DNA of 64,000 nucleotides, taken from DATMNI01 sp035570275. GTDB lineage: Bacteria; Acidobacteriota; Terriglobia; Bryobacterales; Bryobacteraceae. Below, one piece after another: positions 23,198 through 31,771 of this stretch. Below the pieces are notes generated by a model that saw nothing but the letters and a program-made list of their open reading frames with translations, was not told the DNA's origin and did not search any database. Made by a program: the position numbers and the translations under genes. The DNA is taken from assembly GCA_035570275.1 (NCBI GenBank), contig DATMNI010000467.1, positions 73,520 through 137,519 of the forward strand, given 5' to 3'. Every line of letters begins with the position of its first letter. Positions within the stretch are counted from its first letter, which is position 1.

Positions 23198-24589
23198 CTA
23201 TTGCGCCCCGCGCGACAACAGCATGGCCTTCAAGGTATGGAAAATAATGTAATTGTCGAGAGACAGCGACATGTTCTTGATGTAGTACAGGTCGTATTCC
23301 AGCTTCTGGATAGTGTCTTCGAAGGTGTCCCCGTATTTGTAGTTGATTTGTGCCCAACCCGTGATACCCGGCCGCACACAATGACGCTGGCGGTAATACG
23401 GAATCTGTTCCGAAAGAGCCTTGACGAATTCCGGACGCTCCGGGCGCGGGCCCACAATCGACATCTCGCCCTTGAGAACATTGTAAAGTTGAGGCAACTC
23501 GTCGAACCGGAGGCGGCGGAGGAAGTGGCCGACCGGGGTCACGCGCGGGTCGTCCTTAGCGGCCCAGACCGCTCCGGTAGCGGCTTCCGCATCGGCGCGC
23601 ATGGACCGGAACTTGTACACCGTGAACAGCGCTCCATCCAAACCGACGCGCACCTGCCGGTAGAGAATCGGCCCGGGCGAGGAAACCCGCACCGCCAGCG
23701 CCGTCAACACCGTGATCGGAAACGAAACAATCAGCCCGATCACCGCCACCGCCATGTTCGACGCGCGCTGGATTAAAAGATTTTGTGGCCGGGGCCCAAG
23801 CTCGCCGGAAAAAATGAGCTGCGAAGGCCGCAGTTCTTTCACGGAGACGCGCCCGCAAACCCGCTCGTAAGTGGTGGCAACCTCTTCGATGATGTGTCCG
23901 GCAAACCGCAGTTCCAACAATTCGGTCACAGGCATGCGGTTGCGCCGCTCAAACATTCCCACCACCACCCGCCTTGGCTGGGTGGCGCGCACAATCTCCC
24001 GCAGCGAACTCATGGGGCCCAACAGCTTGGCTCCGGTCACCATGTCGCCCGTCTCGTGCTGGTCGTCCACGTAACCGGCAACCTCCAACCCCAAATGGGG
24101 ATGCTCGGCGATGTGCCGCCCGATGTCTTCCAGCAGCGGACTCCCTCCGACCAGCAGCATGCGGTCCCGACCCACCACGTTGATGGCAACCGCGCTGAAG
24201 AAAATGCGCCAGGAATAGATAGCCGCGATGGCTATCCCGCTGCCCCAGATCATTACCTTAATTGGGACCCGCATGTCCGGAGCCACATACGCGATCAGCC
24301 CCTGCAGGACGAAGGCGATGCCCATCACCAGGCAGAGCTGCTGGAACAGCACGATCCGCGACTTCACATAAAACTCGGAGTACAGATCGTGGAAGTGCAG
24401 CCCTACCAGAATGGAGATCACCACTAGTACGATTTTGAACATACCGCCATCGTCCAGCAGGAAGACGGTCGGGTCCACGTTCAAGTCGATATACGTGGCA
24501 ACGATGAAGGCAGAGGTGACCAGGATGATTTCGGAAACCAACAACGTCAGTGTTCCGGCTGGTATGAAAACCTTGAATAAACGATTCAT
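23198..24589 (-). CDS. Polyprenyl glycosylphosphotransferase (WcaJ/EpsB-like, XrtA-associated type)
   Basis: A 463-residue membrane enzyme that starts an exopolysaccharide by moving a sugar-1-phosphate from a nucleotide sugar to undecaprenyl phosphate. The N-terminal part has four or five membrane helices, then a CoA-binding-like Rossmann domain (RMLLVGGSPLLEDIG). A long loop is followed by the catalytic bacterial sugar transferase domain: SPGPILYRQVRVGLDGALF, KFRSMRADAE, RRLRFDELPQLYNVLKGEMS, VGPRPERPEFV and RPGITGWAQINYKYG. ATG 24589 is chosen because the longer frame overlaps the divergent iscS promoter region. It is the likely initiating enzyme for the export genes at 7370-10988, although these are 12 kb apart. 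Confidence 0.92.
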   Translation of the reverse strand: MNRLFKVFIPAGTLTLLVSEIILVTSAFIVATYIDLNVDPTVFLLDDGGMFKIVLVVISILVGLHFHDLYSEFYVKSRIVLFQQLCLVMGIAFVLQGLIAYVAPDMRVPIKVMIWGSGIAIAAIYSWRIFFSAVAINVVGRDRMLLVGGSPLLEDIGRHIAEHPHLGLEVAGYVDDQHETGDMVTGAKLLGPMSSLREIVRATQPRRVVVGMFERRNRMPVTELLELRFAGHIIEEVATTYERVCGRVSVKELRPSQLIFSGELGPRPQNLLIQRASNMAVAVIGLIVSFPITVLTALAVRVSSPGPILYRQVRVGLDGALFTVYKFRSMRADAEAATGAVWAAKDDPRVTPVGHFLRRLRFDELPQLYNVLKGEMSIVGPRPERPEFVKALSEQIPYYRQRHCVRPGITGWAQINYKYGDTFEDTIQKLEYDLYYIKNMSLSLDNYIIFHTLKAMLLSRGAQ

Positions 24590-24668
24590 CGGAACGGGAC
24601 CGAGGCACCCTAGCCTGTGCCCAATTATACTCGGGATTGGGCGGTGTGCAAACCGTTCCCGGATCATC

Positions 24669-25835
24669 GTGCACAATCCCGTTTATCTCGACCACCATGC
24701 CACCACACCGGTGGATCCGCGGGTGCTGGAGGCCATGCTTCCGTTCTTCGGTACGAAGTTCGGCAACGCGGCCAGCCGCAGCCACAGTTTCGGATGGGAG
24801 GCCGGGAAGTCCGTGGAACGGGCGCGCCGGACGATCGCCGATCTGGCTGGAGCGAGCGCACGCGAAATCGTCTTTACCAGCGGCGCCACCGAGTCCAACA
24901 ACCTGGCGCTCAAAGGGGCGGTGGAAGCCGTCTCCTGGTCGGGCCAAAATGGAGGCCGCGGCCATATCGTGACAATGAGCACGGAGCACCGGGCGGTTCT
25001 GGATCCAACCGGACACCTGGAACGGCTGGGCTGCCGCCTGACGGTGCTGCCGCCGCTCGCCGGCGGGCGGATCGATCTCGATCAACTGCGCGCGGCCATC
25101 GCGGACGACACCATCCTGGTGAGCGTAATGTATGCCAACAACGAAATCGGCGTAATTCAGCCGGTGCGCGAGATCGGCCGGATTTGCCGACAGAGCGGCG
25201 TCCTGTTCCATTGCGATGCCGTGCAGGCTTTTGGCAAGATCCCGGTGGATGTGGAAGCGGACCAAATTGACCTGATGTCCATCAGCGCTCACAAGATGTA
25301 TGGCCCCAAGGGTATTGGGGCACTGTACGTACGGCGCAGCCATCCGCGGGTCCGGCTGGCCGCGCAGATCGAAGGCGGCGGGCATGAGTTCGGCATGCGG
25401 TCGGGGACGCTGAACGTTCCAGCCATCGTGGGCTTCGGAGAGGCATGCGCAATCTGCGCCGATGAGATGGAAACCGAGAGTCTGCGCACGCGTGGGCTGC
25501 GCGACCGATTGCAAGCGGGGATCGAAGCCGGGCTGGACGACGTGGGGGTCAACGGCTCCATGGAGCACCGTCTTCCCGGCAACCTGAACATGAGTTTCGG
25601 CGTGGTTGACAGCGAAGCGCTGCTCCTGAGCCTGCCTGGGCTGGCACTCTCCACGGGGTCGGCGTGCAGTTCGGCAAGCGTGGCTCCCAGCCACGTGCTG
25701 AAAGCGCTGGGAGTGAACGCGCGTGGGGCGCTACGCTTCGGCGTGGGCCGCTTTAACACCCCAGAAGAGATGGATTACGCCGCCGCCAGGGTAGTGGAAG
25801 CGGTGCGCAAGTTGCGCGCCTTGCAGCCGCGGTAG
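24669..25835 (+). CDS. iscS: Cysteine desulfurase, IscS/NifS family
   Basis: A 388-residue PLP enzyme. It removes sulfur from L-cysteine as a persulfide for Fe-S clusters, thiolated tRNA and other cofactors. The signature VYLDHHATTPVDPRVLEAM is at the N-terminus. TSGATESNN lies near 70-78, His107 near the cofactor and the PLP lysine is Lys209 in SAHKMYGPKG. The sulfur-carrying Cys333 lies in LSTGSACSS. The start is GTG 24669. No iscR, iscU or mnmA gene follows. The same enzyme class can supply selenium to selenophosphate synthetase, which may matter because a selenoprotein gene lies 3.5 kb away, but this link is only a possibility. Confidence 0.95.
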   Translation: MHNPVYLDHHATTPVDPRVLEAMLPFFGTKFGNAASRSHSFGWEAGKSVERARRTIADLAGASAREIVFTSGATESNNLALKGAVEAVSWSGQNGGRGHIVTMSTEHRAVLDPTGHLERLGCRLTVLPPLAGGRIDLDQLRAAIADDTILVSVMYANNEIGVIQPVREIGRICRQSGVLFHCDAVQAFGKIPVDVEADQIDLMSISAHKMYGPKGIGALYVRRSHPRVRLAAQIEGGGHEFGMRSGTLNVPAIVGFGEACAICADEMETESLRTRGLRDRLQAGIEAGLDDVGVNGSMEHRLPGNLNMSFGVVDSEALLLSLPGLALSTGSACSSASVAPSHVLKALGVNARGALRFGVGRFNTPEEMDYAAARVVEAVRKLRALQPR

Positions 25836-25847
25836 CGTCGGCAACTT

Positions 25848-26155
25848 TGTGGGGCCGATTGTTAATCGGCGGCGGATTGGCAATCCGCCTGTCGCGTTTG
25901 ACGAACCCGCGAATTGCACGGTGAAGATTGGCAAGCTGCGGCAATCGCCGAGGGCGGCGGATTGGCAATCCGCCGCACTCTCGAAAGTCGCTTGTGGAAG
26001 TTCGGCTGTGCGCCAACTCCCGGCGGGCGGATTGCCAATCCGCCGCAGCTTGCCAAGCGGCTTGCCAAGCTGCCCCACATAGCGCCACCAGCGACTTTCA
26101 TCCTTCCCCTATGCACCCGGCGCACATCGCGAACAGGTTAACAAGCTGCCCCACA
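25848..26155. repeat. Composite palindrome element B3 with an extra end
   Basis: TGTGGGGC (25848-25855) and its inverse (26072-26079) bound an element that holds three GGCGGATTGSCAATCCGCC hairpins, GATTGTTAATC and several TTGCCAAGC units. A further GTTAACAAGCTGCCCCACA end stands alone at 26136-26155. It fills most of the 391 bp between iscS and rpmI; no gene is seen there. Confidence 0.85.
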
Positions 26156-26184
26156 GCACCAAGGCGCGGCGGCTGGCTCCGTGC

Positions 26185-26190
26185 TACAAT
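26185..26190 (+). promoter_or_regulatory. Possible -10 element of the rpmI-rplT operon
   Basis: TACAAT lies 36 bases before the rpmI ATG and after the last copy of repeat B. No matching -35 is clear. Confidence 0.35.
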
Positions 26191-26226
26191 ACACTCGTCT
26201 TTCCTGTAAAGATCCAGGGAATAATT

Positions 26227-26421
26227 ATGCCGAAGCTGAAGACCCACAAAGGTGCGTCTAAACGGTTCAAGAAGACGGGCACGGGCTTAGTCGTTCGCAG
26301 TCACGCCTACGGCCGTCATATCCTGACCTCGAAACCGCACAAACGCAAGAAAAGACTGCACAAGACCGTGGTGGCCGATAAAGCCGATCAACCCGTTCTG
26401 AAGCGGATGCTCCCCTACTGA
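26227..26421 (+). CDS. rpmI: Ribosomal protein bL35
   Basis: A 64-residue L35 of normal length, starting MPKLKTHKGASKRFKKTGTG and containing the family segment HILTSKPHKRKKRLHKT. It is a component of the 50S subunit. AGGGA 8 bases upstream supports the start. It is followed by rplT as in most bacteria, but infC, which usually precedes rpmI, is not here: the space upstream is filled by repeat B3 and iscS. The gap between rpmI and rplT holds a small ACGGATT/AATCCGT palindrome related to repeat B. Confidence 0.97.
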   Translation: MPKLKTHKGASKRFKKTGTGLVVRSHAYGRHILTSKPHKRKKRLHKTVVADKADQPVLKRMLPY

Positions 26422-26527
26422 AGGGTGGAGCGTATTGCGCGGACGGTGCGCGTGGCACGTGCCCGATCCGCCAATCCATTTGAAACGGATTTTGCAATCC
26501 GTACCAACTGATTTAAGGAGATGAAAC

Positions 26528-27007
26528 GTGCCCAGAGTTAAACGTGGTACCCATCGCAGGGCAGCCCGGAAGAAGACGCTTAAGCTAGCTTCCGGCTACT
26601 TTCTCACCAAGAGCAAACTCAATCGCGCCGCTCAGGAAGCCGTCGAGCGCGGCCTGAAATTCGCCTACGTCGGCCGCAAGAACAAAAAGCGGGAATACCG
26701 TTCCTTGTGGATCGTCCGCATCAACGCCGCTTGCCGTGCCGTTGGGATTTCGTACAGTAAGTTCATGCATGGCATGAAGGCCGCCGGCATGGACCTGAAC
26801 CGAAACGTGCTGGCCGATGTGGCGCTGCACGATGAAGCGGCTTTTCGCAATCTGGCGGAACTGGCCAAGTCTGCGACGGCGCTGAAAGAATCGGCCCGCG
26901 CGGCCTTGGCGAAGGACGCGGTCGTAGAGAAGGACGCGGCGCCGGCCCCAGTGGCCCCAGCGCAAGACGCGGCCCCGGAGAAGGACGAAGTCCTAGCCAC
27001 CGAATGA
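26528..27007 (+). CDS. rplT: Ribosomal protein bL20 with C-terminal extension
   Basis: The first 118 residues are a standard L20 (MPRVKRGTHRRAARKKTLKL, then SYSKFMHGMKAAGMDLNRNV near 78-97 and LADVALHDEAAFRNLAELAK). The protein is 159 residues long; a tail of about 40 residues rich in Ala, Pro, Lys, Asp and Glu has been added. L20 nucleates 50S assembly on 23S rRNA and represses its own operon in several bacteria. The GTG start at 26528 has AAGGAG close upstream. The acidic tail is unlike the basic body and may be a local low-complexity expansion. The gene is 10 bp ahead of a coiled-coil gene, which extends the operon towards zapA. Confidence 0.95.
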   Translation: MPRVKRGTHRRAARKKTLKLASGYFLTKSKLNRAAQEAVERGLKFAYVGRKNKKREYRSLWIVRINAACRAVGISYSKFMHGMKAAGMDLNRNVLADVALHDEAAFRNLAELAKSATALKESARAALAKDAVVEKDAAPAPVAPAQDAAPEKDEVLATE

Positions 27008-27017
27008 GAGCCAAGAA

Positions 27018-27260
27018 ATGAGCCCGGTCGAACAGGAAAACGATTCGCTCAGCAGTCTGGAAGAGCGCATAACCCTGGCGGTCCAGCTTGTGGCCCGGTT
27101 GCGCCAGGAGAAACAGGCCGCTTTGGATGAGGCGGCCCAGGCCAAAGCTGACGCCGCGCGGCTTGCCGATGAACTCAAAACGCTTCACGCGGAGCGCAAA
27201 CAGGTTCGCAGCCGGATCGAGAAACTGCTGGGCCAGATCGATCACTTGAGCACCCCGTAA
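27018..27260 (+). CDS. Small coiled-coil protein upstream of zapA (ZapB-like position)
   Basis: An 80-residue protein predicted to be one long helix. Leu, Ile, Val and Ala are spaced in heptads from SLEERITLAVQLVARLRQEK to SRIEKLLGQIDHL, with Lys, Glu and Arg between. Its size, coiled coil and place next to zapA resemble ZapB-type division proteins, but the sequence is too simple to assign by eye. It begins 10 bp after rplT and ends 87 bp before zapA. Probably co-transcribed with the ribosomal genes, so expression would follow growth rate. Confidence 0.7.
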   Translation: MSPVEQENDSLSSLEERITLAVQLVARLRQEKQAALDEAAQAKADAARLADELKTLHAERKQVRSRIEKLLGQIDHLSTP

Positions 27261-27347
27261 TCGGCGCCATCCGGAGTCTTGGGCCTAAGAGTTGGACTGC
27301 GTCGTGGTGACTGAGAGCTGGGACTGAGAGTTGCGACGGAGAGCAGG

Positions 27348-27662
27348 ATGGAGAGCAGCACTCCCGAAAAACAGCCCGTTCGCGTTACCATCCTGAGCCG
27401 GCCCTATGTGCTGCGCACGGCCGGTGATCCGCGGGAACTCGAACAGGCGGCCGCATCGGTGAATGATCTGATGCTCACCATCGCCCGGCGGGCGCCCAAC
27501 GCCGATTCCACGCATATCGCGGTATTAGCCTGTCTGCACATGGCGGACAAATTGCGCATTCTCGAGCGCGAATTCAGCAGCCTGAAAGAACGGGTGGACC
27601 GCAAGAGCGAAGAGTTCGCGGGCATGCTGCAACAACTCATCGAAGCGGCGGGAGATCAGTGA
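27348..27662 (+). CDS. zapA: Cell-division protein ZapA
   Basis: A 104-residue ZapA. The N-terminal beta-alpha domain reads PVRVTILSRPYVLRTAGDP followed by the helix LEQAAASVNDLM. The C-terminal part from HIAVLACLHMADKLRILERE is the dimer/tetramer coiled coil. ZapA bundles FtsZ filaments at midcell. The order rplT, coiled coil, zapA puts translation and division genes in one transcription unit. Repeated ATCAGTGA words surround the stop codon and the start of the next gene. Confidence 0.88.
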   Translation: MESSTPEKQPVRVTILSRPYVLRTAGDPRELEQAAASVNDLMLTIARRAPNADSTHIAVLACLHMADKLRILEREFSSLKERVDRKSEEFAGMLQQLIEAAGDQ

Positions 27663-27690
27663 GTGGATCATCAGTGATTGGAGATCAGTG

Positions 27691-28539
27691 ATGGCTTATC
27701 ATCAGCCCTGGCGAGTTTTACTGACGGCTCTGGGAGGATTGGCTCTGGGAGGCTTGGCGATGCTGGCTGCGACCGGGTACCAAACCGAGATAGCCGAATG
27801 GCGGCACCAGCGCGAAGAGGGGTTGAAGCGCGATGGCGGTTGGCTCACCGTTGCCGGCCTGTTCTGGCTGCATGAGGGCCCCAACCGTTTCGGCAAGGAC
27901 CCGGCGAACGAGATCGCGTTGCCCGACGGCCCTGCGGAGGCCGGCGTTTTTGCACTGCACGACGGCAAAGTGAACGTGACGATGGGCGGCGAAACGCGCG
28001 AGTTGTGGCCCGACTCCCTGGACGTGGCGAAGGTCGGACGGCTCAGCCTCTTCGCCATCAAGCGCGGCGACCAGTACGGCATCCGCCTGAAGGATCCCGA
28101 GAGCGAATACCGCCGCGACTTTCGCGGCATCGAATACTATCCGCCGAAGCCGGAATATCGAGTGACAGCCCAGTTCGTCGCCGAGCCGGCCAAGATTCCG
28201 ATCCTCAACATCCTGGGCCAGACCGAGTCCATGGAAAGTCCCGGCTACGTACGGTTCCGCCTGAACGGGCAGGACCTGCGGCTGCGACCCGTCCTGGAAG
28301 AGCCGGACGCCAAGGAACTTTTCTACATCTTCCGCGACCAGACCAGCGCCAGGGAAACATACGGCGCCGGCCGCTTCCTGTATTCGGCGATGCCGAAGGA
28401 CGGCAAAGTCGAGCTGGACTTCAACAAGGCCTACAATCCCCCGTGCGCCTTCACGCCGTATGCCACTTGCCCGCTGCCGCCGGCTGAGAATCGGTTGGCC
28501 ATCAGGGTGGAAGCCGGCGAGAAGAAGTACGGACACTGA
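27691..28539 (+). CDS. DUF1684 family protein, membrane-anchored
   Basis: A 282-residue protein. The first 30 residues contain a hydrophobic segment (LLTALGGLALGGLAMLAATGY) that is a signal anchor. The rest matches DUF1684: GGWLTVAGLFWLHEGPNRFG near 43-62, DFRGIEYYPPKPEYRV, a YGAGRFLYSAMPKDGKVELDF-like strand (split here as GAGRFLYSAMPKDG), and the highly conserved FNKAYNPPCAFTPYATCPLPP near the C-terminus. The role of the family is unknown; the conserved Cys and Asn residues suggest a binding or enzymatic site. ATG 27691 has GGAG 7 bases upstream. It follows zapA by 28 bp. Confidence 0.88.
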   Translation: MAYHQPWRVLLTALGGLALGGLAMLAATGYQTEIAEWRHQREEGLKRDGGWLTVAGLFWLHEGPNRFGKDPANEIALPDGPAEAGVFALHDGKVNVTMGGETRELWPDSLDVAKVGRLSLFAIKRGDQYGIRLKDPESEYRRDFRGIEYYPPKPEYRVTAQFVAEPAKIPILNILGQTESMESPGYVRFRLNGQDLRLRPVLEEPDAKELFYIFRDQTSARETYGAGRFLYSAMPKDGKVELDFNKAYNPPCAFTPYATCPLPPAENRLAIRVEAGEKKYGH

Positions 28540-28540
28540 A

Positions 28541-28638
28541 GAAGTTATCAGTAATCAGTTTTCAGTGATCAGTTAAAACAGCGCGCGCCGAAGACGCGGC
28601 CTCCGGAACTGATGACTGACAACTGACGACTGACGACT
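28541..28638. repeat. Heptad-arm inverted repeat, copy A6 (AGT type, between convergent genes)
   Basis: The left arm is AGTTATC, AGTAATC, AGTTTTC, AGTGATC, AGTT. The core is GCGCGCGCCGAAGACGCGGCC. The right arm has GATGACT, GACAACT, GACGACT, GACGACT. It lies between the DUF1684 (+) and EamA (-) stops. Confidence 0.85.
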
Positions 28639-28642
28639 CTCT

Positions 28643-29071
28643 TCAATCCAGAGCAATCACAATCGCCCCGCCCGCTATCATCGCGGCGCCGATAGCCTTT
28701 CCCCAAGTCAGCCGCTCGCCCAGGAACAGAGTTGCCAGCACGATCACCAGCACCACGCTGAGTTTGTCGATCGGCGCCACCCGCGACGCTTCGCCTACCT
28801 GCAGGGCATGAAAATAGCACAGCCACGAGAGCCCGGTCGCCAGGCCGGAAAGCACCAGGTAGAGCCACGTCTTTCCCGTGAACGCCCGCAGGCTCTCCGG
28901 CTGGCTGGTGGCAAGGGCCAGCGCCCAGGTGAACATCACCACTACGGACGTCCGCACGGCCGTGGCCAGGTTGGCGTCCACCGAGGCCACACCGAGCTTC
29001 GCCAAAATCGCGGTCAATGCCGCGAAGAAAGCGGATAGCAGGGACCATGCAAGCCAATTCATGACGTCCAA
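28643..29071 (-). CDS. EamA/DMT-superfamily membrane transporter (single repeat)
   Basis: A 142-residue protein with about five membrane helices, starting near MNWLAWSLLSAFFAALTAIL. It is one EamA repeat, half the length of a usual DMT transporter. Family features are AALTAILAKLGVASVDANLA, RTSVVVMFTWALAL, GLSWLCYFHALQVGEASRVAP and FLGERLTWGKAIGAAMIAGG. Short single-repeat members act as dimers, as in the SMR group. The substrate is unknown; a drug- or metabolite-exporter role is common. Met1 or Met5 could be the start. It is divergent from the ADOP permease gene, with 56 bp between. Confidence 0.85.
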   Translation of the reverse strand: MDVMNWLAWSLLSAFFAALTAILAKLGVASVDANLATAVRTSVVVMFTWALALATSQPESLRAFTGKTWLYLVLSGLATGLSWLCYFHALQVGEASRVAPIDKLSVVLVIVLATLFLGERLTWGKAIGAAMIAGGAIVIALD

Positions 29072-29127
29072 ACTATCACGGACCGCTAACCATGTAACCT
29101 TTTGGAAGTCGAACGGTATTATCCGCC

Positions 29128-31641
29128 ATGGGAACGATGCTGCAAGATCTGCGCTATGCCGTCAGAAGCCTGCGGAAGGCGCCTCTGTTCACCGCGGTGG
29201 CGGTCTTTTCCCTGGCGCTGGGAATTGGCGCCAATACCGCCATCTTCACCCTGATCAATCAACTCATTCTGCAACTGCTGCCGGTGCAGCATCCCGAAGA
29301 ACTTGTGTTGCTCACCGCGCGCGGCTCGCACTACGGCAGCAACACCGGGGCGAACTCTATCTCTTACCCGATGTATCAGGACTTCCGCGATAAGAACGAA
29401 GTTTTCCGGGGCATGTTCTGCCGCTACGGGGAGCTGTTCAGCCTCACCACCGGGGGCCGCACCGAGTTGGTAACCGGCGAACTGGTCTCGGGGAACTACT
29501 TTCCGGTGCTGGGCGTGGGCGCCGCGCTAGGGCGGGTCTTCACGGCGCAGGACGATCTGATTCAGGGCGGCCATCCCCTCGCCGTGTTGGGCTACGGCTT
29601 CTGGAAGACGCGCTTCGGCGGGGACCCGGGTGTGCTTGGCAAGCGGATTGTGGTGGATGGGTACCCGCTGACCATCGTGGGAGTGAGCCAGGCCGGCTTC
29701 GAGGGCGTGGAACCGGGCTCCACGGTGCAGATCCGCGTGCCCATGATGATGAAAAAGGAAGTGATCCCGGGCCAGTTTTACAGCTTGAACAACCGGCGGG
29801 GCCGTTTTGTGCAGGCCTTCGCCAGGCTCAAGCCAGGCATGACTCTTGAACATGCCAAGGCCGGGCTGCAACCGCTGTTCCACCAGATGCTGCAAATGGA
29901 AGTGCAGCAAAAGGAATTCGGCCGGGCGACCGAGTATACCAAGCAACAATTCCTGAAGATGTCGATGGATGTGCTGCCCGCCTCCAAGGGCCGGTCGTTC
30001 CTGCGGCAGCAATTCTACAATCCGCTGCTGGCGCTGATGGCGATTGTGGCGCTGGTGCTGCTGATTGCCTGTTCCAACGTGGCCAACCTGCTGATCGCGC
30101 GCGCCACGGCGCGGCAGAAGGAGATCGCCGTTCGCCTGGCGCTGGGAGCCGGCCGCCGGCGCCTGATCGGCCAGCTTCTGGAAGAGAGCGTTCTGCTTTC
30201 GGCGGCCGGCGGCGCGGCCGGGCTGGGGCTGGCCGTTCTGATGGACAAAGCACTCATCGGTTTCCTGCCAGTGGGCGTAACCGCGGTGACGTTGACCAGC
30301 ACGCCGGACCTAAGGGTCCTGGGCTTCACGCTGGCGGTTTCCGTGGTTACGGGGCTGATCTTCGGCCTGGCTCCCGCCATCCAATCGACGCGTCCGGAAC
30401 TTGCCGGAACCCTGAAGGACCAGGCCGGCGCCGTGGTGGGCGGCACGTCGGTGATGCTCCGCAAATCGCTGGTGGTGGCGCAGGTGGCGCTCTCGCTGCT
30501 GCTGCTAATTGGCGCCGGACTCTTTGTGCAGAGTTTGAAAAACCTGAAGGGCGTCAACCCCGGATTTCGAACCGAAAACCTGGTGTCGTTCTCCGTCGAT
30601 CCGCTGCTTAACGGTTACAAGGACGAACGCTGTTTTCAATTCTACCGGCAACTGACCGATCGGCTGACCCAGCTTCCGGGAGTTACCTCCGCGGCGCTGG
30701 CCATCATGCCCGTGCTGGATGGCAATGAATGGGATAGCACCTATACGGTGGAAGGGTACACCGCCAAGCAGGGCGAATGGGTGGACCCTCACATGCAATT
30801 TGTATCGCCCGGTTTCTTTGCAACGCTGGGCATCGGGGTGCTGTTGGGCAGGGATTTCACGCTGCGCGACGACCGACGTGACGATAAGGGCGCGCCCAAG
30901 GTGGGGATCGTGAACGAAAGGTTCGCCAAGCGCTACTTCGGCGGAGCTAACCCCTTGGGGCGGCACGTCGGCAACGGCGGAGACCCCGGCGCCAAGCTGG
31001 ATATCGAAATCGTCGGCGTGGTGAAAGACACCCGTTACGAAAGCATGCGCGATGAGGTGCCCTACGAACTTTATCTGCCCTACCGGCAGATGCCCTTCGT
31101 GCAAGGAATGACCGCCTATCTGCGGGCGCAAGGCGACCCGGAAGGTCTATTCCCAACGCTTCGCCAGTTAGTGCGGGAAGTCGACTCGAACGTGCCTGTG
31201 TACCGGATGCGCACGCTGGAGCAGCAGGTAGACAAGTCGCTGGTGACGGAGCGCATGCTGGCGATGCTGGCCACCGTCTTCGGATGCCTGGCGACGGTGC
31301 TGGCCGCGGTGGGTTTGTACGGCGTGATGGCGTACATGGTGGTGCGGCGGACGCGGGAGATCGGCATCCGGATGGCGTTGGGCGCCAGCGGCGGGTCCGT
31401 AATTTGGCTGGTGATGCGCGAAGTCATGCTGCTGGCGGCGGTCGGTGTGACCATCGGGCTGCCGGCAGCTTGGGCAGTGACCCGGCTGATTCAGACGCAG
31501 TTGTTCGGAATTGATCCGGCAGACGTGCCGACGATGGCGCTGGCGGCGTTCGGCATCGCGTCGGTGGCACTGCTTTCGGGATATCTGCCGGCGCGGCGGG
31601 CCATCGGGATCGATCCGATGCGAGCGTTGCGGTGGGAATAG
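29128..31641 (+). CDS. ADOP-type ABC transporter permease (MacB/FtsX duplicated)
   Basis: An 837-residue membrane protein. It starts MLQDLRYAVRSLRKAPLFTA, the signature of acidobacterial duplicated orphan permeases. Domains: first membrane helix (18-45), MacB-type periplasmic domain (about 50-270), first FtsX block of three helices (290-430), helix and second MacB-type domain (about 445-690), second FtsX block (705-830), ending SGYLPARRAIGIDPMRALRWE. It lacks an ATPase and no ATPase gene is adjacent, as usual for this family, so function is unknown; related MacB proteins drive export or lipoprotein movement by mechanotransmission. ATG 29128 fits the family start. Acidobacterial genomes usually carry many paralogues. 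Confidence 0.93.
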   Translation: MGTMLQDLRYAVRSLRKAPLFTAVAVFSLALGIGANTAIFTLINQLILQLLPVQHPEELVLLTARGSHYGSNTGANSISYPMYQDFRDKNEVFRGMFCRYGELFSLTTGGRTELVTGELVSGNYFPVLGVGAALGRVFTAQDDLIQGGHPLAVLGYGFWKTRFGGDPGVLGKRIVVDGYPLTIVGVSQAGFEGVEPGSTVQIRVPMMMKKEVIPGQFYSLNNRRGRFVQAFARLKPGMTLEHAKAGLQPLFHQMLQMEVQQKEFGRATEYTKQQFLKMSMDVLPASKGRSFLRQQFYNPLLALMAIVALVLLIACSNVANLLIARATARQKEIAVRLALGAGRRRLIGQLLEESVLLSAAGGAAGLGLAVLMDKALIGFLPVGVTAVTLTSTPDLRVLGFTLAVSVVTGLIFGLAPAIQSTRPELAGTLKDQAGAVVGGTSVMLRKSLVVAQVALSLLLLIGAGLFVQSLKNLKGVNPGFRTENLVSFSVDPLLNGYKDERCFQFYRQLTDRLTQLPGVTSAALAIMPVLDGNEWDSTYTVEGYTAKQGEWVDPHMQFVSPGFFATLGIGVLLGRDFTLRDDRRDDKGAPKVGIVNERFAKRYFGGANPLGRHVGNGGDPGAKLDIEIVGVVKDTRYESMRDEVPYELYLPYRQMPFVQGMTAYLRAQGDPEGLFPTLRQLVREVDSNVPVYRMRTLEQQVDKSLVTERMLAMLATVFGCLATVLAAVGLYGVMAYMVVRRTREIGIRMALGASGGSVIWLVMREVMLLAAVGVTIGLPAAWAVTRLIQTQLFGIDPADVPTMALAAFGIASVALLSGYLPARRAIGIDPMRALRWE

Positions 31642-31656
31642 GGCTAGAGCATAGTC

Positions 31657-31764
31657 CCCCGGAACCGGCGCTTGCTCGAACACTTCCACCGAATACCCCA
31701 GCAGCGCCAGGTCGTGAGCGCAGGTGAGGCCGCACACCCCCGCTCCCACTTGAGGCATCTGCAA
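31657..31764 (-). pseudogene. Fragment of an FAD/NAD-binding oxidoreductase (GltD-like)
   Basis: About 33 residues on the minus strand read VGAGVCGLTCAHDLALLGY and then SVEVFEQAPVPG, a dinucleotide-binding fold start of the glutamate-synthase small-subunit or dihydropyrimidine-dehydrogenase type. Homology stops at VPG, where the sequence runs into the end of the permease gene. No start signal and no remainder of the gene exist. It is a remnant beside the tRNA fragment. Confidence 0.55.
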
Positions 31765-31771
31765 CCGTGTC

